DNA of 64,000 nucleotides from Kordiimonadales bacterium IMCC3096 (lineage in GTDB: Bacteria; Pseudomonadota; Alphaproteobacteria; Minwuiales; Minwuiaceae): assembly GCA_016865035.1 (NCBI GenBank), contig CP018227.1:4188115-4252114 (forward strand), given 5' to 3'. The stretch's first letter is position 1, and the number at the start of each line of letters is the position of its first letter. A model generated the notes under the pieces. It made no database searches. It was not told the DNA's origin and worked only from the letters and a program-made list of their open reading frames with translations. A program made the translations under genes and the position numbers. Shown piece by piece: positions 17,902-27,206 of this stretch.

Positions 17902-18555
17902 ATGAAATCCATCAAGATGCTGGCAGCAGCAGCGGCAGTTGCCGTTTGTGCCACGACGGCAATGGCGGAAGAGAAATTTGTCACCGTCGGCACCGGCGAG
18001 ATCTATCTGGGCGAACTGAACCCGCGCATCACCGGTGCGTCGTCGATGACCAACTACGCCGCCTTCGCCCACGCGGATGCGCCGCTGTTCCTGTTCCACC
18101 TGCTGGAATTCTCCGGCAAGGAGTTCGAACTGGATGTGGAGGAGCTGAACGCACGCTGGTCCTCCGATCCCGACATGATCGATTCCTGGAGCCAGATGGT
18201 CATCAAGCACACCGAGGACACGGTCGACATCCTGACCGAGGCGCCGGAGTCCGGCATCTACAAGATGCTGGATGACGGTTCCGTCGTCTTCGACCGCTTC
18301 GACTATCACCGCCGCGCGGTGGAGAGCGACCGGGAAGCCTTCTTCCTGCGTATCCTGAAGCCGGGCGACTATCGCTACGAAGGCGCGGACCTGGGCATCC
18401 TGGTGACCCGTGGCCGGTCGATGAACAACCGGTTCCGGCTGACGCCCCGGTCGAAGCAGTGGATCGACGGCATCAAGTCGAGCTTCTCCGCCAGGCCCCT
18501 GCCGGCGGCGGAGCCGGGACCGGAGCTGTCGGACCCCGCCTTCAAGATCATGTAG
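17902..18555 (+). CDS. Exported protein of unknown function
   Basis: A 217-residue protein with a signal peptide (MKSIKMLAAAAAVAVCATTAMA, cleavage after AMA). The mature part is acidic with many aromatic residues and no motif I recognise; FDYHRRAVESDREAFFLRIL near residue 135 suggests a mixed alpha/beta domain. GGGAGCG precedes the ATG. The following gene (C45-type acyltransferase) is on the same strand 74 bases on, so the two may be co-transcribed, but I have no basis for a joint function. Confidence 0.7.
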   Translation: MKSIKMLAAAAAVAVCATTAMAEEKFVTVGTGEIYLGELNPRITGASSMTNYAAFAHADAPLFLFHLLEFSGKEFELDVEELNARWSSDPDMIDSWSQMVIKHTEDTVDILTEAPESGIYKMLDDGSVVFDRFDYHRRAVESDREAFFLRILKPGDYRYEGADLGILVTRGRSMNNRFRLTPRSKQWIDGIKSSFSARPLPAAEPGPELSDPAFKIM

Positions 18556-18629
18556 GACCGGTCCGGGCGCGGTGTCCCTGACCCCGCGCCCGCGCGCTCA
18601 CGACGTATATCGGGAGGATATGCAACGGC

Positions 18630-19631
18630 ATGCTGCTGACGTTCCGGGCACGGGCGGAGGCCCAACCAGGCCCTGTCTGGGGCGGCCTCTTCCGCGAATA
18701 CTGGCCGAACTACCGCAAGTGGTGGGCCGGGTCGGGTGCGGCTGCGCGCCCGACATGGCTCGAAGGGCTGGATGCCATGCGCACCCACATGCCGGAGATC
18801 GTGCCGCTGTACGAGGAACTGGTGGAGGTGGCAGGCGGCAAGGACGACCAGGCCCGTTTCCTCAGCTATTACTGCCCTCCCCCCTATCTCTCCGGCTGCA
18901 GCCAGGCGATCTGGCCCGGCGGACGGCCAGTGCTGGTGCGCAACTACGACTACAGTCCCTATGCTTTCGACGGCACGATCCTGCGGACGGAATGGCAGGG
19001 GCGGACGGTCATGGGCATGACGGACGGACTGTTCGGGCTGGTTGATGGCATCAATGACGCCGGACTGGCCCTGTCCCTGACATTCGGCGGCCGGCAGGTG
19101 GTCGGCGACGGCTTCGGTGTGCCGCTGATCCTGCGCTACGTCCTGCAGACCTGCAACACGGCGGACGAGGCAGGCGCGGCCCTGGCACGCATCCCCACGC
19201 ACATGAGTTACAACGTCACTGCAATGGATGCGAAACGGAACTACGTCACTGTCCACATGGCACCCGACCGTCCGGCCATCGTCACCCATGCCGCCGTCGC
19301 CACGAACCATCAGGAGAAGGTCGAATGGGCCAGCCATGCCCGTTTCACCGCAACCGTGGAACGCGAACGCTTCCTGCTGCAGCGCCTGACCCTGCACGTG
19401 GAATCGGCGAACCGCTTTGTATCCGCCTTCCTGCGACCGCCACTTTATTCCGTCGCCTTCAACCAGGGTTTCGGCACACTCTATACGGCTGTCTACGAGG
19501 GGCGGCAGCGGCGGTTGACCCTGCACTGGCCCGGCAAGACCTGGAAGCTGGAGATGCGCAACTTTCAGGAGGGCAATGCCTCCGTCCGCCTGCCGGACGC
19601 TGCCTTGCCGGGCGCGACTAGAAGCACATGA
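18630..19631 (+). CDS. C45-family autoproteolytic acyltransferase/hydrolase
   Basis: A 333-residue Ntn-type protein related to the C45 peptidases (isopenicillin N acyltransferase-like) and other linear-amide hydrolases. The predicted nucleophile is Cys90 in YLSGCSQ, which would become N-terminal after self-cleavage; the downstream RNYDY and GLVDGINDAGLALSL motifs are the usual active-site pocket. The ATG at 18630 is 12 bases from a GGGAGG site; no better in-frame start exists. No signal peptide is evident. Substrate unknown: amides, N-acyl amino acids or beta-lactam-like compounds are all possible for the family. Confidence 0.82.
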   Translation: MLLTFRARAEAQPGPVWGGLFREYWPNYRKWWAGSGAAARPTWLEGLDAMRTHMPEIVPLYEELVEVAGGKDDQARFLSYYCPPPYLSGCSQAIWPGGRPVLVRNYDYSPYAFDGTILRTEWQGRTVMGMTDGLFGLVDGINDAGLALSLTFGGRQVVGDGFGVPLILRYVLQTCNTADEAGAALARIPTHMSYNVTAMDAKRNYVTVHMAPDRPAIVTHAAVATNHQEKVEWASHARFTATVERERFLLQRLTLHVESANRFVSAFLRPPLYSVAFNQGFGTLYTAVYEGRQRRLTLHWPGKTWKLEMRNFQEGNASVRLPDAALPGATRST

Positions 19632-19658
19632 GCCGACAGGCCGAAGGGGAACACGACC

Positions 19659-21947
19659 ATGGCAAGCAACATTTCCGATGACCTGAGGTCTGGCGCGCTG
19701 GTCTATCACAGTGTCCCGCGCCCCGGAAAGATCGAGGTCAGTCCGATCAAGCCGCTGGGCAACCAGCGCGATCTGGCGCTGGCCTACAGCCCCGGCGTGG
19801 CCGCCGCCTGCGAGGCCATTGTCGACGACCCCAGGGCCGCAGCGCAGATGACGATCCGCGGCAATCTGGTGGCCGTGATCACCAACGGCAGCGCGGTCCT
19901 GGGACTTGGTGCCATCGGCCCCCTCGCCGCCAAGCCGGTGATGGAAGGCAAGGGTGTGCTGTTCAAGAAGTTCGCGGGCATCGACGTCTTCGACATCGAG
20001 ATGGACTGCAACGATCCGGACCGGCTGATCGACGCCATCGCCATGCTGGAGCCCACGTTCGGCGGCATCAATCTGGAGGACATCAAGGCTCCGGAATGCT
20101 TCGAGGTCGAGGAGCAGCTCAAGAAGCGCATGGGCATTCCCGTGTTCCATGACGACCAGCACGGCACGGCCATCATCGTCGGTGCCGCCGCGCTGAACGC
20201 CATGCAGATCGCGAACAAGAACCTGGCAGATGTGAAGATCGTTGCCTCCGGCGCAGGGGCGGCGGCCCTTGCCTGTCTGCACATCCTCGTCTCCCTCGGC
20301 GCGAAGCGGGAGAACATCTGGGTCACCGACATCGAAGGTGTTGTCTACAAGGGCCGTGAGGTGCTGATGGACCGCTGGAAGTCCGTGTTCGCACAGGAAA
20401 CGGACGCACGGACCCTGGCCGACGTGATCGACGGGGCGGACATCTTCCTCGGCCTGTCCGCAGCCGGGGTGCTGAAACCGGAACTGCTGAAGAAGATGGC
20501 GAAGGATCCGCTGGTTCTGGCGCTGGCCAACCCGACGCCGGAGATCATGCCCGACGTCGCGCGCGAGGTGCGTCCGGACATGATGATCTGCACCGGCCGT
20601 TCGGATTTTCCCAATCAGGTCAACAATGTGCTGTGCTTTCCCTATATCTTCCGCGGGGCCCTGGACGTCGGTGCGACAGCCATCAACGAGGCCATGAAAC
20701 TGGCCGCGGTCGAGGCCATTGCCGAACTGGCACACGCCGCCCCCTCCGATGTCGCGGCCAAGGCCTACAGCGGCGAGGCCGAACTGTTCGGGCGCGGATC
20801 GCTGATCCCGAATCCGTTCGACCCGCGCCTGATCCTGAAGATTGCCCCCGCCGTCGCCCGGGCCGCCGAGGCCAGCGGTGTCGCCACCCTGCCCATTGGC
20901 GACTACGAAGCCTATGAGGAGCGCCTGGAACGCTTCGTCTTCCGCTCCGGCCTGATCATGAAACCGATCTTCGCCCAGGCGAAGGCCGCCCCGCGCCGGG
21001 TGATCTATGCGGAAGGTGAGGACGAGCGGGTGCTGCGCGCTGCCCAGGTGGCCCTTGAGGAACGGATCGCCACGCCGATCCTGATCGGGCGGCCTGAAGT
21101 CGTGAACCAGCGGCTGGAGCGCTTCGGCCTCTCGATCAGGCCCGGAACCGATTTCGAACTGGTGAACCCGGAGAGCGATCCGCGCTACCGGTCCTATGTC
21201 GATACATATCTGGAGCGGGCCTGGCGGCAGGGTGTGACCGCCGACAGGGCACGGACCCTTGTCCGTACCCGCCCGACGGTGATCGCGACACTGGCGGTCC
21301 ATCGCGGCGATGCCGACGCCATGATCTGCGGGCTGGAGGGGCGTTTCGACCGCCACCTGGACCATATCCGCACGGTGATCGGACTGGCCGAGAATGCGCG
21401 GGATTTCTCCACCATCAGCCTGATCCTGCTGTCGAAGGGTGCCTATTTCCTGGCCGACACCTATGTGTCCTATGACCCGACGGCGGATGAACTGGCGGAG
21501 CTGGCGATCCTCTCTGCCGGACAGGTGGAACGCTTCGGGATCACGCCGAAGGTCGCCCTGCTCTCGCACTCATCCTTCGGCAGCCGACCGACCGAGAGTT
21601 CCCTGAAGATGCGTCACGCGGTGCAACTGATCCGTGAACGCGCTCCGGGTCTGCAGGTCGAGGGCGAGATGCATGGCGACGCCGCCCTGGACGAGGCCTA
21701 TCGCAAGCGCGCCTTCCCGCTCGCCGCCCTGCATGGCCAGGCCAACATCCTGATCATGCCCAATCTGGACGCGGCCAATATCTCCTACCAGTTGATCAAG
21801 TACATGGGCGACGCCCTGCCCGTCGGCCCGATCCTGGTGGGTGCCGCCAAGCCGGCGCACATCCTGACCCCGTCCGTCACGGCACGCGGCATCGTCAACA
21901 TGACCGCCCTGGCCGTCGTCGAGGCCGGAGCCCGCGAACAGGCCTGA
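19659..21947 (+). CDS. maeB: NADP-dependent malic enzyme with phosphotransacetylase-like domain
   Basis: A 762-residue MaeB-type malic enzyme that decarboxylates malate to pyruvate with NADP, linking the TCA cycle to NADPH and acetyl-CoA supply. The malic domain (residues about 15-150, with [15 protein letters not shown]) and NAD-binding domain ([11 protein letters not shown]) are followed by a C-terminal phosphotransacetylase-like domain (about 430-755), which in this class is regulatory and senses acetyl-CoA rather than catalysing. AAGGGGA precedes the start codon. Monocistronic by position. Confidence 0.95.
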   Translation: MASNISDDLRSGALVYHSVPRPGKIEVSPIKPLGNQRDLALAYSPGVAAACEAIVDDPRAAAQMTIRGNLVAVITNGSAVLGLGAIGPLAAKPVMEGKGVLFKKFAGIDVFDIEMDCNDPDRLIDAIAMLEPTFGGINLEDIKAPECFEVEEQLKKRMGIPVFHDDQHGTAIIVGAAALNAMQIANKNLADVKIVASGAGAAALACLHILVSLGAKRENIWVTDIEGVVYKGREVLMDRWKSVFAQETDARTLADVIDGADIFLGLSAAGVLKPELLKKMAKDPLVLALANPTPEIMPDVAREVRPDMMICTGRSDFPNQVNNVLCFPYIFRGALDVGATAINEAMKLAAVEAIAELAHAAPSDVAAKAYSGEAELFGRGSLIPNPFDPRLILKIAPAVARAAEASGVATLPIGDYEAYEERLERFVFRSGLIMKPIFAQAKAAPRRVIYAEGEDERVLRAAQVALEERIATPILIGRPEVVNQRLERFGLSIRPGTDFELVNPESDPRYRSYVDTYLERAWRQGVTADRARTLVRTRPTVIATLAVHRGDADAMICGLEGRFDRHLDHIRTVIGLAENARDFSTISLILLSKGAYFLADTYVSYDPTADELAELAILSAGQVERFGITPKVALLSHSSFGSRPTESSLKMRHAVQLIRERAPGLQVEGEMHGDAALDEAYRKRAFPLAALHGQANILIMPNLDAANISYQLIKYMGDALPVGPILVGAAKPAHILTPSVTARGIVNMTALAVVEAGAREQA

Positions 21948-21985
21948 CGGTTCGGCTCTCAGGGTCTCATCAGGCAACTCTGGGC

Positions 21986-22106
21986 TTCACCCCCTCCTCG
22001 ATCCTCCCCCGTCGAGGGGGAGGAGGAAGAACCGATGCTCCCACACCAACTCTCCTTCCCCCGCGACGGGGGAAGGTCGGGATGGGGGTGAATCGGCGCA
22101 GCCGAA
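21986..22106. repeat. REP-like palindromic element
   Basis: Two hairpins (8-bp stem 22003-22010/22016-22023; 9-bp stem 22054-22062/22068-22076) lie inside an outer inverted repeat (21986-21994 with 22084-22092). Positions 22106-22068 on the minus strand match 4289-4327 at 36 of 39 bases. It lies between convergent genes (maeB and the DUF1244 gene). Confidence 0.75.
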
Positions 22107-22142
22107 TGCTCCGAACAGGACGGACGGCCAAAAACCAGCCCG

Positions 22143-22439
<297 letters not shown>

Positions 22440-22510
22440 GATCATCACTCCGTGTCAGAATCCGGTTCAGAGCGGGCCGCTCCTCCCCATCATGTGGGCC
22501 AGTCTGCGCC

Positions 22511-23653
22511 TCAGTCCAGCCCCAGCACGGTGTCGGCGACGATCTCGTCCACCACGGCCTTGAACGCGGCCCTCGGATTCTCCGCATCCTTCATCGCCGC
22601 ATCAAAGGTGGCGATCTGGCGGTCGGCGGAGGTGCCGCGGCGCACGATCTCCCGCGCATGCATCACCTCGGCCGTGCAGCCCAGCGCCTCCGCATCCTCC
22701 GCGATCAGCTCCAGGATCTCCTCGATCAGTTCGGCATAGGGCACCTGCGCACCGCGCCCGAAGTCCACCAGCGTGCCGGTCACACCGTGCCGCATGGCCA
22801 GCCAGCGGTTCTCCCGGATCAGAGCGGCCGGATAGACCCGCCAGCGCTGGTTCCGCTTCTTCAGCCGCCACAGCATGCGCAGCAGGCAGGCATAGATGGC
22901 AGCAACGGCGATCGTGTCCTCGACGCGGGTACAGACGTCGGTCATCCGCATTTCCAGCGTCGGAAAGCGGTCGGACGGGCGGATGTCCCACCAGAGCTTG
23001 GTCGCATCCTCGATGACGCCGGCACGGATGAACTGGGTCTTCAGCCGTTCATATTCGGCCCAGCTCGCGAAAGCCTCCGGCATGCCGGTACGCGGCAGGG
23101 CATCGAACACGGTCAGGCGATAGGACTGCAGCCCCGAACGCTGCCCCTGCCAGAAGGGCGAGGAGGTCGTCAGCGCCAGCAGATGCGGCAGGAAATAGCG
23201 CACCTGATTCATCAGGTCGATCCGCAGTTCCGGATCCTCGATGCAGACATGGACATGCATGCCGCAGATCAGCAGGCGACGCACGACCGTCTGCAGGTCA
23301 CGGGCCAGCGTGAGATAGCGGTCCTTCTGCGTCGGCTCCTGCTCCTTCCACTCCGCGAAGGGGTGGGAAGATGCGGCGGCGAAGGCCAGTCCTTCCTCCG
23401 TCACGGCGGTCCGAACGGCCCGGCGCAGTTCGATCAGTGACGACTTGGCCTCCGAAATCGTGCGGCAGACGCGGGTACCGACCTCGATCTGCGCCCGCAG
23501 GAATTCCGGCGTCACGATCTGGTCCGGCGCCAGCGACTGGGCATGTTCCAGGATGCTGTCGGGCGGGCGGGACGCCAGATTGCCCGTGACGGGATCAATC
23601 AGCAGATATTCTTCCTCGATCCCGATGGTGAAGGACGGGCTGTCGTCACTCAT
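22511..23653 (-). CDS. YbdK-type carboxylate-amine ligase (GCS2 family)
   Basis: A 380-residue member of the glutamate-cysteine ligase family 2. The N-terminal motif FTIGIEEEYLLID carries acidic metal/ATP-binding residues, and HVHVCIEDPELR lies mid-protein. YbdK shows weak gamma-glutamylcysteine ligase activity; the physiological substrate of most homologues is unknown. The start overlaps the end of the N-formylglutamate amidohydrolase gene by 4 bases (ATGA), so the two are translationally coupled. Confidence 0.9.
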   Translation of the reverse strand: MSDDSPSFTIGIEEEYLLIDPVTGNLASRPPDSILEHAQSLAPDQIVTPEFLRAQIEVGTRVCRTISEAKSSLIELRRAVRTAVTEEGLAFAAASSHPFAEWKEQEPTQKDRYLTLARDLQTVVRRLLICGMHVHVCIEDPELRIDLMNQVRYFLPHLLALTTSSPFWQGQRSGLQSYRLTVFDALPRTGMPEAFASWAEYERLKTQFIRAGVIEDATKLWWDIRPSDRFPTLEMRMTDVCTRVEDTIAVAAIYACLLRMLWRLKKRNQRWRVYPAALIRENRWLAMRHGVTGTLVDFGRGAQVPYAELIEEILELIAEDAEALGCTAEVMHAREIVRRGTSADRQIATFDAAMKDAENPRAAFKAVVDEIVADTVLGLD

Positions 23654-24432
23654 GGCAATACTCCCAGCGGCTCCAGCATCTCCCGGAAGGCATCCCCGAT
23701 CAGGACGGCCCATTCCTCCGCGCCCGCCTCAGTCTCGATCAGGTCCTGGCGGATCTCCAGCGCGACATAGGGCCGGCCTGCGCTGATCCCGTGGTGATAG
23801 ATCGAATAGGATCGCGGCTCGTTCACGGCATAGGGCTGGTTGTCGCCGACGGTGATGTCACCGTTGCGCCGCAGCACCTGCAGCAGCCGGTCGCTCTCCG
23901 GGCTCTCGTGATCGTGCAGCACGCCCAGATGCCACGGACGCCGGATGTCGCGAATGATGGGCGTGAAGCTGTGGATGAACAGCAGTGGTGGGGGCGTCTC
24001 TGCCGTCAGCCCGTGCACCTGCCGCTCCACCTCGTTGTGGTACTGGCTGTGCCAGGAGAGCCGGTGCGCCCGCTCCGCCTCCGACAGGTCCGCATTGCCG
24101 ATCACCTTCGTCCCGTCGGAGAAGGCGGCAATGGCCGTCGGGTCATCCGGATAGCGGTTCAGGTCAACGAACAGACGGGAGGTACCGCCCAGGATGGCCG
24201 TGGCATCCAGAATCTCCGCCAGATGACGGGTGACGGCGGCGGCCCCGACATCCCAGGCGATATGTTCGAACATCTTGTCCGGGTCGATGCCAAGGGTGCC
24301 GTAGCCTCGCGGCAGGGCGTTGGAGGCATGGTCGCAGATCAGCAATGCCCTTGCCTTCCCCTGCCCGTTGAACAGGTGAAAGGCCGGTGGCTGAACGTCG
24401 GCTGTGGGTCGCAAGGAGAAGGGATCAAACAT
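23650..24432 (-). CDS. N-formylglutamate amidohydrolase family protein
   Basis: A 260-residue FGase-family zinc hydrolase. Recognisable parts are CDHASNALPRGYGTLG near residue 33, HIAWDVGAAAVTRHLAE, and LFVDLNRYPDD. Classical members hydrolyse N-formyl-L-glutamate, but many homologues act on other N-acyl amino acids. Start at 24432 (MFDPFSL) is chosen by homology; the open frame continues upstream over the hisI start without a good start. It is the first gene of a two-gene unit with the YbdK-type ligase, and diverges from hisI. No hut genes are nearby, so histidine degradation is not indicated. Confidence 0.88.
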   Translation of the reverse strand: MFDPFSLRPTADVQPPAFHLFNGQGKARALLICDHASNALPRGYGTLGIDPDKMFEHIAWDVGAAAVTRHLAEILDATAILGGTSRLFVDLNRYPDDPTAIAAFSDGTKVIGNADLSEAERAHRLSWHSQYHNEVERQVHGLTAETPPPLLFIHSFTPIIRDIRRPWHLGVLHDHESPESDRLLQVLRRNGDITVGDNQPYAVNEPRSYSIYHHGISAGRPYVALEIRQDLIETEAGAEEWAVLIGDAFREMLEPLGVLP

Positions 24433-24514
24433 GGGCGGCAGAATAGACGCTTTTCCGAGGCTGCAAAGAAGGCCACCCTGCGCCACAAACCCGCACACCT
24501 GAAAGAGCCTATCC

Positions 24515-24892
24515 ATGACAGCGAAGACCGCCCTGCCCCCGCAGCTCGACAATGACCTGTTGTTCAATGCCGACGGGCTGATTCCAGCCATCGCCCAGCA
24601 GCATGACACGGGCGAGGTGCTGATGATGGCCTGGATGAACCGGGCCTCCATTGCCGAGACCCTGCAGACCGGTCAGGTCTGCTACTGGTCCCGCTCCCGC
24701 CAGGCCTTCTGGCGCAAGGGCGAAAGCTCCGGCCACGTCCAGCGCCTGCAGGAGATGCGCTACGACTGCGACGGCGACACCATCCTGCTGCTGGTGGACC
24801 AGACCGGCCCGGCCTGCCACACCAACCGCAGAAGCTGCTTCTACCGCGCCGTGCGCGACGACGGGGTGGAGGAGATCATGCAGCCGGCGTGA
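24515..24892 (+). CDS. hisI: Phosphoribosyl-AMP cyclohydrolase
   Basis: A 125-residue HisI that opens the adenine ring of PR-AMP in the third step of histidine synthesis. EVLMMAWMN, the metal-binding DCDGD and the zinc cysteines of [11 protein letters not shown] are all present. It is a stand-alone protein, not fused to HisE, as usual in alphaproteobacteria. No other his genes are in the window. Confidence 0.96.
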   Translation: MTAKTALPPQLDNDLLFNADGLIPAIAQQHDTGEVLMMAWMNRASIAETLQTGQVCYWSRSRQAFWRKGESSGHVQRLQEMRYDCDGDTILLLVDQTGPACHTNRRSCFYRAVRDDGVEEIMQPA

Positions 24893-24945
24893 GTCAGGAA
24901 CGCCTGCCCCTGCCGCAACACCTGCCCTGTCCGTGCTCCAACGAA

Positions 24946-24974
24946 AAAGCCCCGACCGCGATGGCCGGGGCTTT
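24946..24974. terminator. Bidirectional intrinsic terminator
   Basis: An AAAGCCCCG stem pairs with CGGGGCTTT across a short loop, with A-runs on the left and T-rich sequence on the right. It lies between convergent hisI and the acyl-CoA dehydrogenase gene and could serve both strands. Confidence 0.8.
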
Positions 24975-24996
24975 CCGTTTCAGCATGTGAACCGGA

Positions 24997-26202
24997 TCAG
25001 AGACCCAGGATCAGCTTCGCCATGATGTTGCGCTGGATCTCGTTCGATCCGGCATAGATCGAGACCTTGCGGTAGTTGTACATCTTCGGCCCGACACCGG
25101 CGGCCCAGTCGGGGCCGATCGGCGGCTCGTTGGAGCCCCACTTCAGCGGCTGGAACGGCGTCTGCTTGATGCCCGCCGCCTCGAAGGCCAGTTCCGACAC
25201 AAGCTGCTGCAGTTCGGAACCGCGGCACTTGATCATCGAGCTTTCCGGCCCGGGATTCTGGCCACCGGCCAGACGGCCCAGCACGCGCAGTTCGGTATAT
25301 TCCATTGCGGTGATCAGGGTATCGGCATCCGCCATCTTCTTCTGGAAGACCGGATCATCGGCGACACGCTCACCGTTCTCCTGCTCCTCCGACGCGATCT
25401 GGCGCACCTTCTCCATGCCGCGCTTCAGGCCCTGGCTGTAGGTTCCGCCACGCTCGAACTCCAGCAGGTACTTGGCGTAGGTCCAGCCCTTGTTGACCTC
25501 ACCGATCATGTTCTCCTTCGGGACCTTCACATCCTCGAAGAAGACCTGATTGACCTCCTGATAATCCTTCTCCGGCATGTCCATGGTGATGATCGGATCA
25601 ACCGTGACACCCGGCGACTTCATGTCGATCAGGATGAAGGAAATGCCTTCCTGGCGCTTGCCCTCGTTGGAGGTGCGGACCAGGCAGAAGATCCAGTCGG
25701 CATACTGGGCGACGGAGGTCCAGATCTTGGACCCGTTCAGCAGCCAGTGATCGCCCTTGTCCTCGCACTTCATCTTGACGCTGGCGAGGTCGGAACCGGA
25801 GCCCGGCTCCGAATAGCCCTGGCAGATGATCAGGTCAGCAGCCTGGATCTTCGGCAGGAAGTCGGATTTCTGCTTCTCGGAACCGAATTTCATCAGCACC
25901 GGGGCCAGCATGCGCGGGCCGAAGGGAATGACGATCGGGGCGCCAGCCGCCGACATCTCGGCGTCATAGATGTACTTCTGCGTCGGGGTCCAGCCGCAGC
26001 CGCCATGCTCCACCGGCCAGTGCGGCGTGGCCCAGCCCTTCTTGTGCAGCGCCTTCTGCCAGCGCACATGCAGATGCTTCGGCATGTAACCGGCCCGTGT
26101 CTTCTTCATCGCAGCCTTCAGTTCGTCGTCGAAGGCCTCGTTCAGAAACGCACGAACCTCGTCGCGGAACGCCATGTCCTCGGCAGAAAAGCTGACATCC
26201 AT
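24997..26202 (-). CDS. Acyl-CoA dehydrogenase family protein
   Basis: A 401-residue flavoprotein of the ACAD family. The FAD-binding CQGYSEPGSGSDLA and the C-terminal SIYAGSNEIQRNI motif are clear. In short- and medium-chain ACADs the catalytic Glu precedes Gly in this last motif; here it is Ala, so either the base lies elsewhere as in isovaleryl- or long-chain enzymes, or the substrate is unusual (sterol or terpenoid side-chain ACADs are candidates). ATG at 26202 follows GGGGAG. The divergent gene encodes a hydrolase; a palindrome between them may be shared regulation. Confidence 0.9.
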   Translation of the reverse strand: MDVSFSAEDMAFRDEVRAFLNEAFDDELKAAMKKTRAGYMPKHLHVRWQKALHKKGWATPHWPVEHGGCGWTPTQKYIYDAEMSAAGAPIVIPFGPRMLAPVLMKFGSEKQKSDFLPKIQAADLIICQGYSEPGSGSDLASVKMKCEDKGDHWLLNGSKIWTSVAQYADWIFCLVRTSNEGKRQEGISFILIDMKSPGVTVDPIITMDMPEKDYQEVNQVFFEDVKVPKENMIGEVNKGWTYAKYLLEFERGGTYSQGLKRGMEKVRQIASEEQENGERVADDPVFQKKMADADTLITAMEYTELRVLGRLAGGQNPGPESSMIKCRGSELQQLVSELAFEAAGIKQTPFQPLKWGSNEPPIGPDWAAGVGPKMYNYRKVSIYAGSNEIQRNIMAKLILGL

Positions 26203-26268
26203 GATCAATACTCCCCGGAATCCTGATGGATCCATTAGATGCTGATTTTCAGGGCTGGATCAACCTAT

Positions 26269-26287
26269 TTACCTTTACGTAAGGTAA
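26269..26287. promoter_or_regulatory. Palindromic operator candidate
   Basis: TTACCTT-N5-AAGGTAA is a perfect inverted repeat centred on TACGT, between two divergent genes. Its TTTACGTAA core resembles operators of LiuR-type regulators of branched-chain acid catabolism. Binding by any regulator is inference. Confidence 0.45.
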
Positions 26288-26393
26288 GTGAAACGGGGGG
26301 CGCAGCCATGTGCTTCCCGGTACTGCACAAGGCCATCTGAATCATGGAAGATTGCGCAAAACAGAATGCAGCATATCCGGGGGGATTGATCAC

Positions 26394-27206
26394 ATGTCAC
26401 GCTTTGAAATCGCGCCAGGCGAGAGCCTTTACTTCGAGTATGATCCGCCGACCGGCGACATGCAGACATTCGTTTTCGTCAATGCACTGACCGGAAACGC
26501 GGCGGCCTGGCAGGCGGAAATCGGCCCCGCGCTGCGCGACGCCGGCTATGGCACGCTCTGCTACAACTTCCGCGGACAGGTGGAGACCGAGTTCGGGCCT
26601 GACACCGATCTGCGCCCGACACTGGTGGCGGAGGATCTGAAGCGGCTGATGGCACACCTGCAGCCGCCGCGGCCCATTCTCGTCGGCCTGTCGATCGGCG
26701 GCCTGTTCGCGGCGGAGGCCTGGCTGGACGGGGTCGCGGCGGAAGGGCTGGTGCTGATCAACACCCTGCGCAAGCCCGGCCCGCGCATCGAATGGCTGGG
26801 AACGGCAATGGTCGCCATGGCACGTCACGGCGGTTCACGCCTGATGATGGAGGCCAATCTGCCGATGCTGGTCAATCCCGATCAGCTTGTCGCCATGCGG
26901 CCCGACATGTTCCCCGGCACACCCTACGAGCCCATGTCCCCCGATGACGGCCTGTTCCGCCTGATGGAAGGATCCGTCGCCACCGACTGGGACTTCCCCT
27001 GGTCGCGCCTGACCCTGCCGACGCTGGTCATGACCGGTCTGCACGACCGGGTGTTCCGGGTGGCGGAAGATGTCGAGGAACTGACCGCCCTGATCCCCGA
27101 TGCCCGTCCGGTAACCGTGGAGGACGCCGGTCACCTGATCCCGGCGGAGCGCCCTGCGACCTTCACGCGTCACCTGCTCGACTTCGCGCGCAGCCTTCAT
27201 GACTGA
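26394..27206 (+). CDS. Alpha/beta hydrolase
   Basis: A 270-residue alpha/beta-hydrolase-fold protein. The nucleophile elbow is GLSIGG with Ser100; the acid is in TGLHDRVFR and the His in EDAGHLIPAERP, giving a complete Ser-Asp-His triad. The substrate is unknown. A GGGGGGAT site precedes the ATG. The stop overlaps the start of the MFS gene by 8 bases, so hydrolase and carrier form an operon and may handle the same compound, for example hydrolysis of an ester and transport of the acid. Confidence 0.85.
   Translation: MSRFEIAPGESLYFEYDPPTGDMQTFVFVNALTGNAAAWQAEIGPALRDAGYGTLCYNFRGQVETEFGPDTDLRPTLVAEDLKRLMAHLQPPRPILVGLSIGGLFAAEAWLDGVAAEGLVLINTLRKPGPRIEWLGTAMVAMARHGGSRLMMEANLPMLVNPDQLVAMRPDMFPGTPYEPMSPDDGLFRLMEGSVATDWDFPWSRLTLPTLVMTGLHDRVFRVAEDVEELTALIPDARPVTVEDAGHLIPAERPATFTRHLLDFARSLHD

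Noticed and set aside
18375-21569. Long open frame on the minus strand opposite malic enzyme and the C45 gene
   Set aside because: It runs antisense through two well-supported genes, has a composition rich in His, Arg, Gln and Asp with no recognisable domain, and is the normal by-product of high-GC third-position bias.
20950-21920. Phosphotransacetylase activity in the malic enzyme C terminus
   Set aside because: The domain is recognisable but in MaeB proteins it is known as a regulatory, non-catalytic domain; I do not annotate a second activity.
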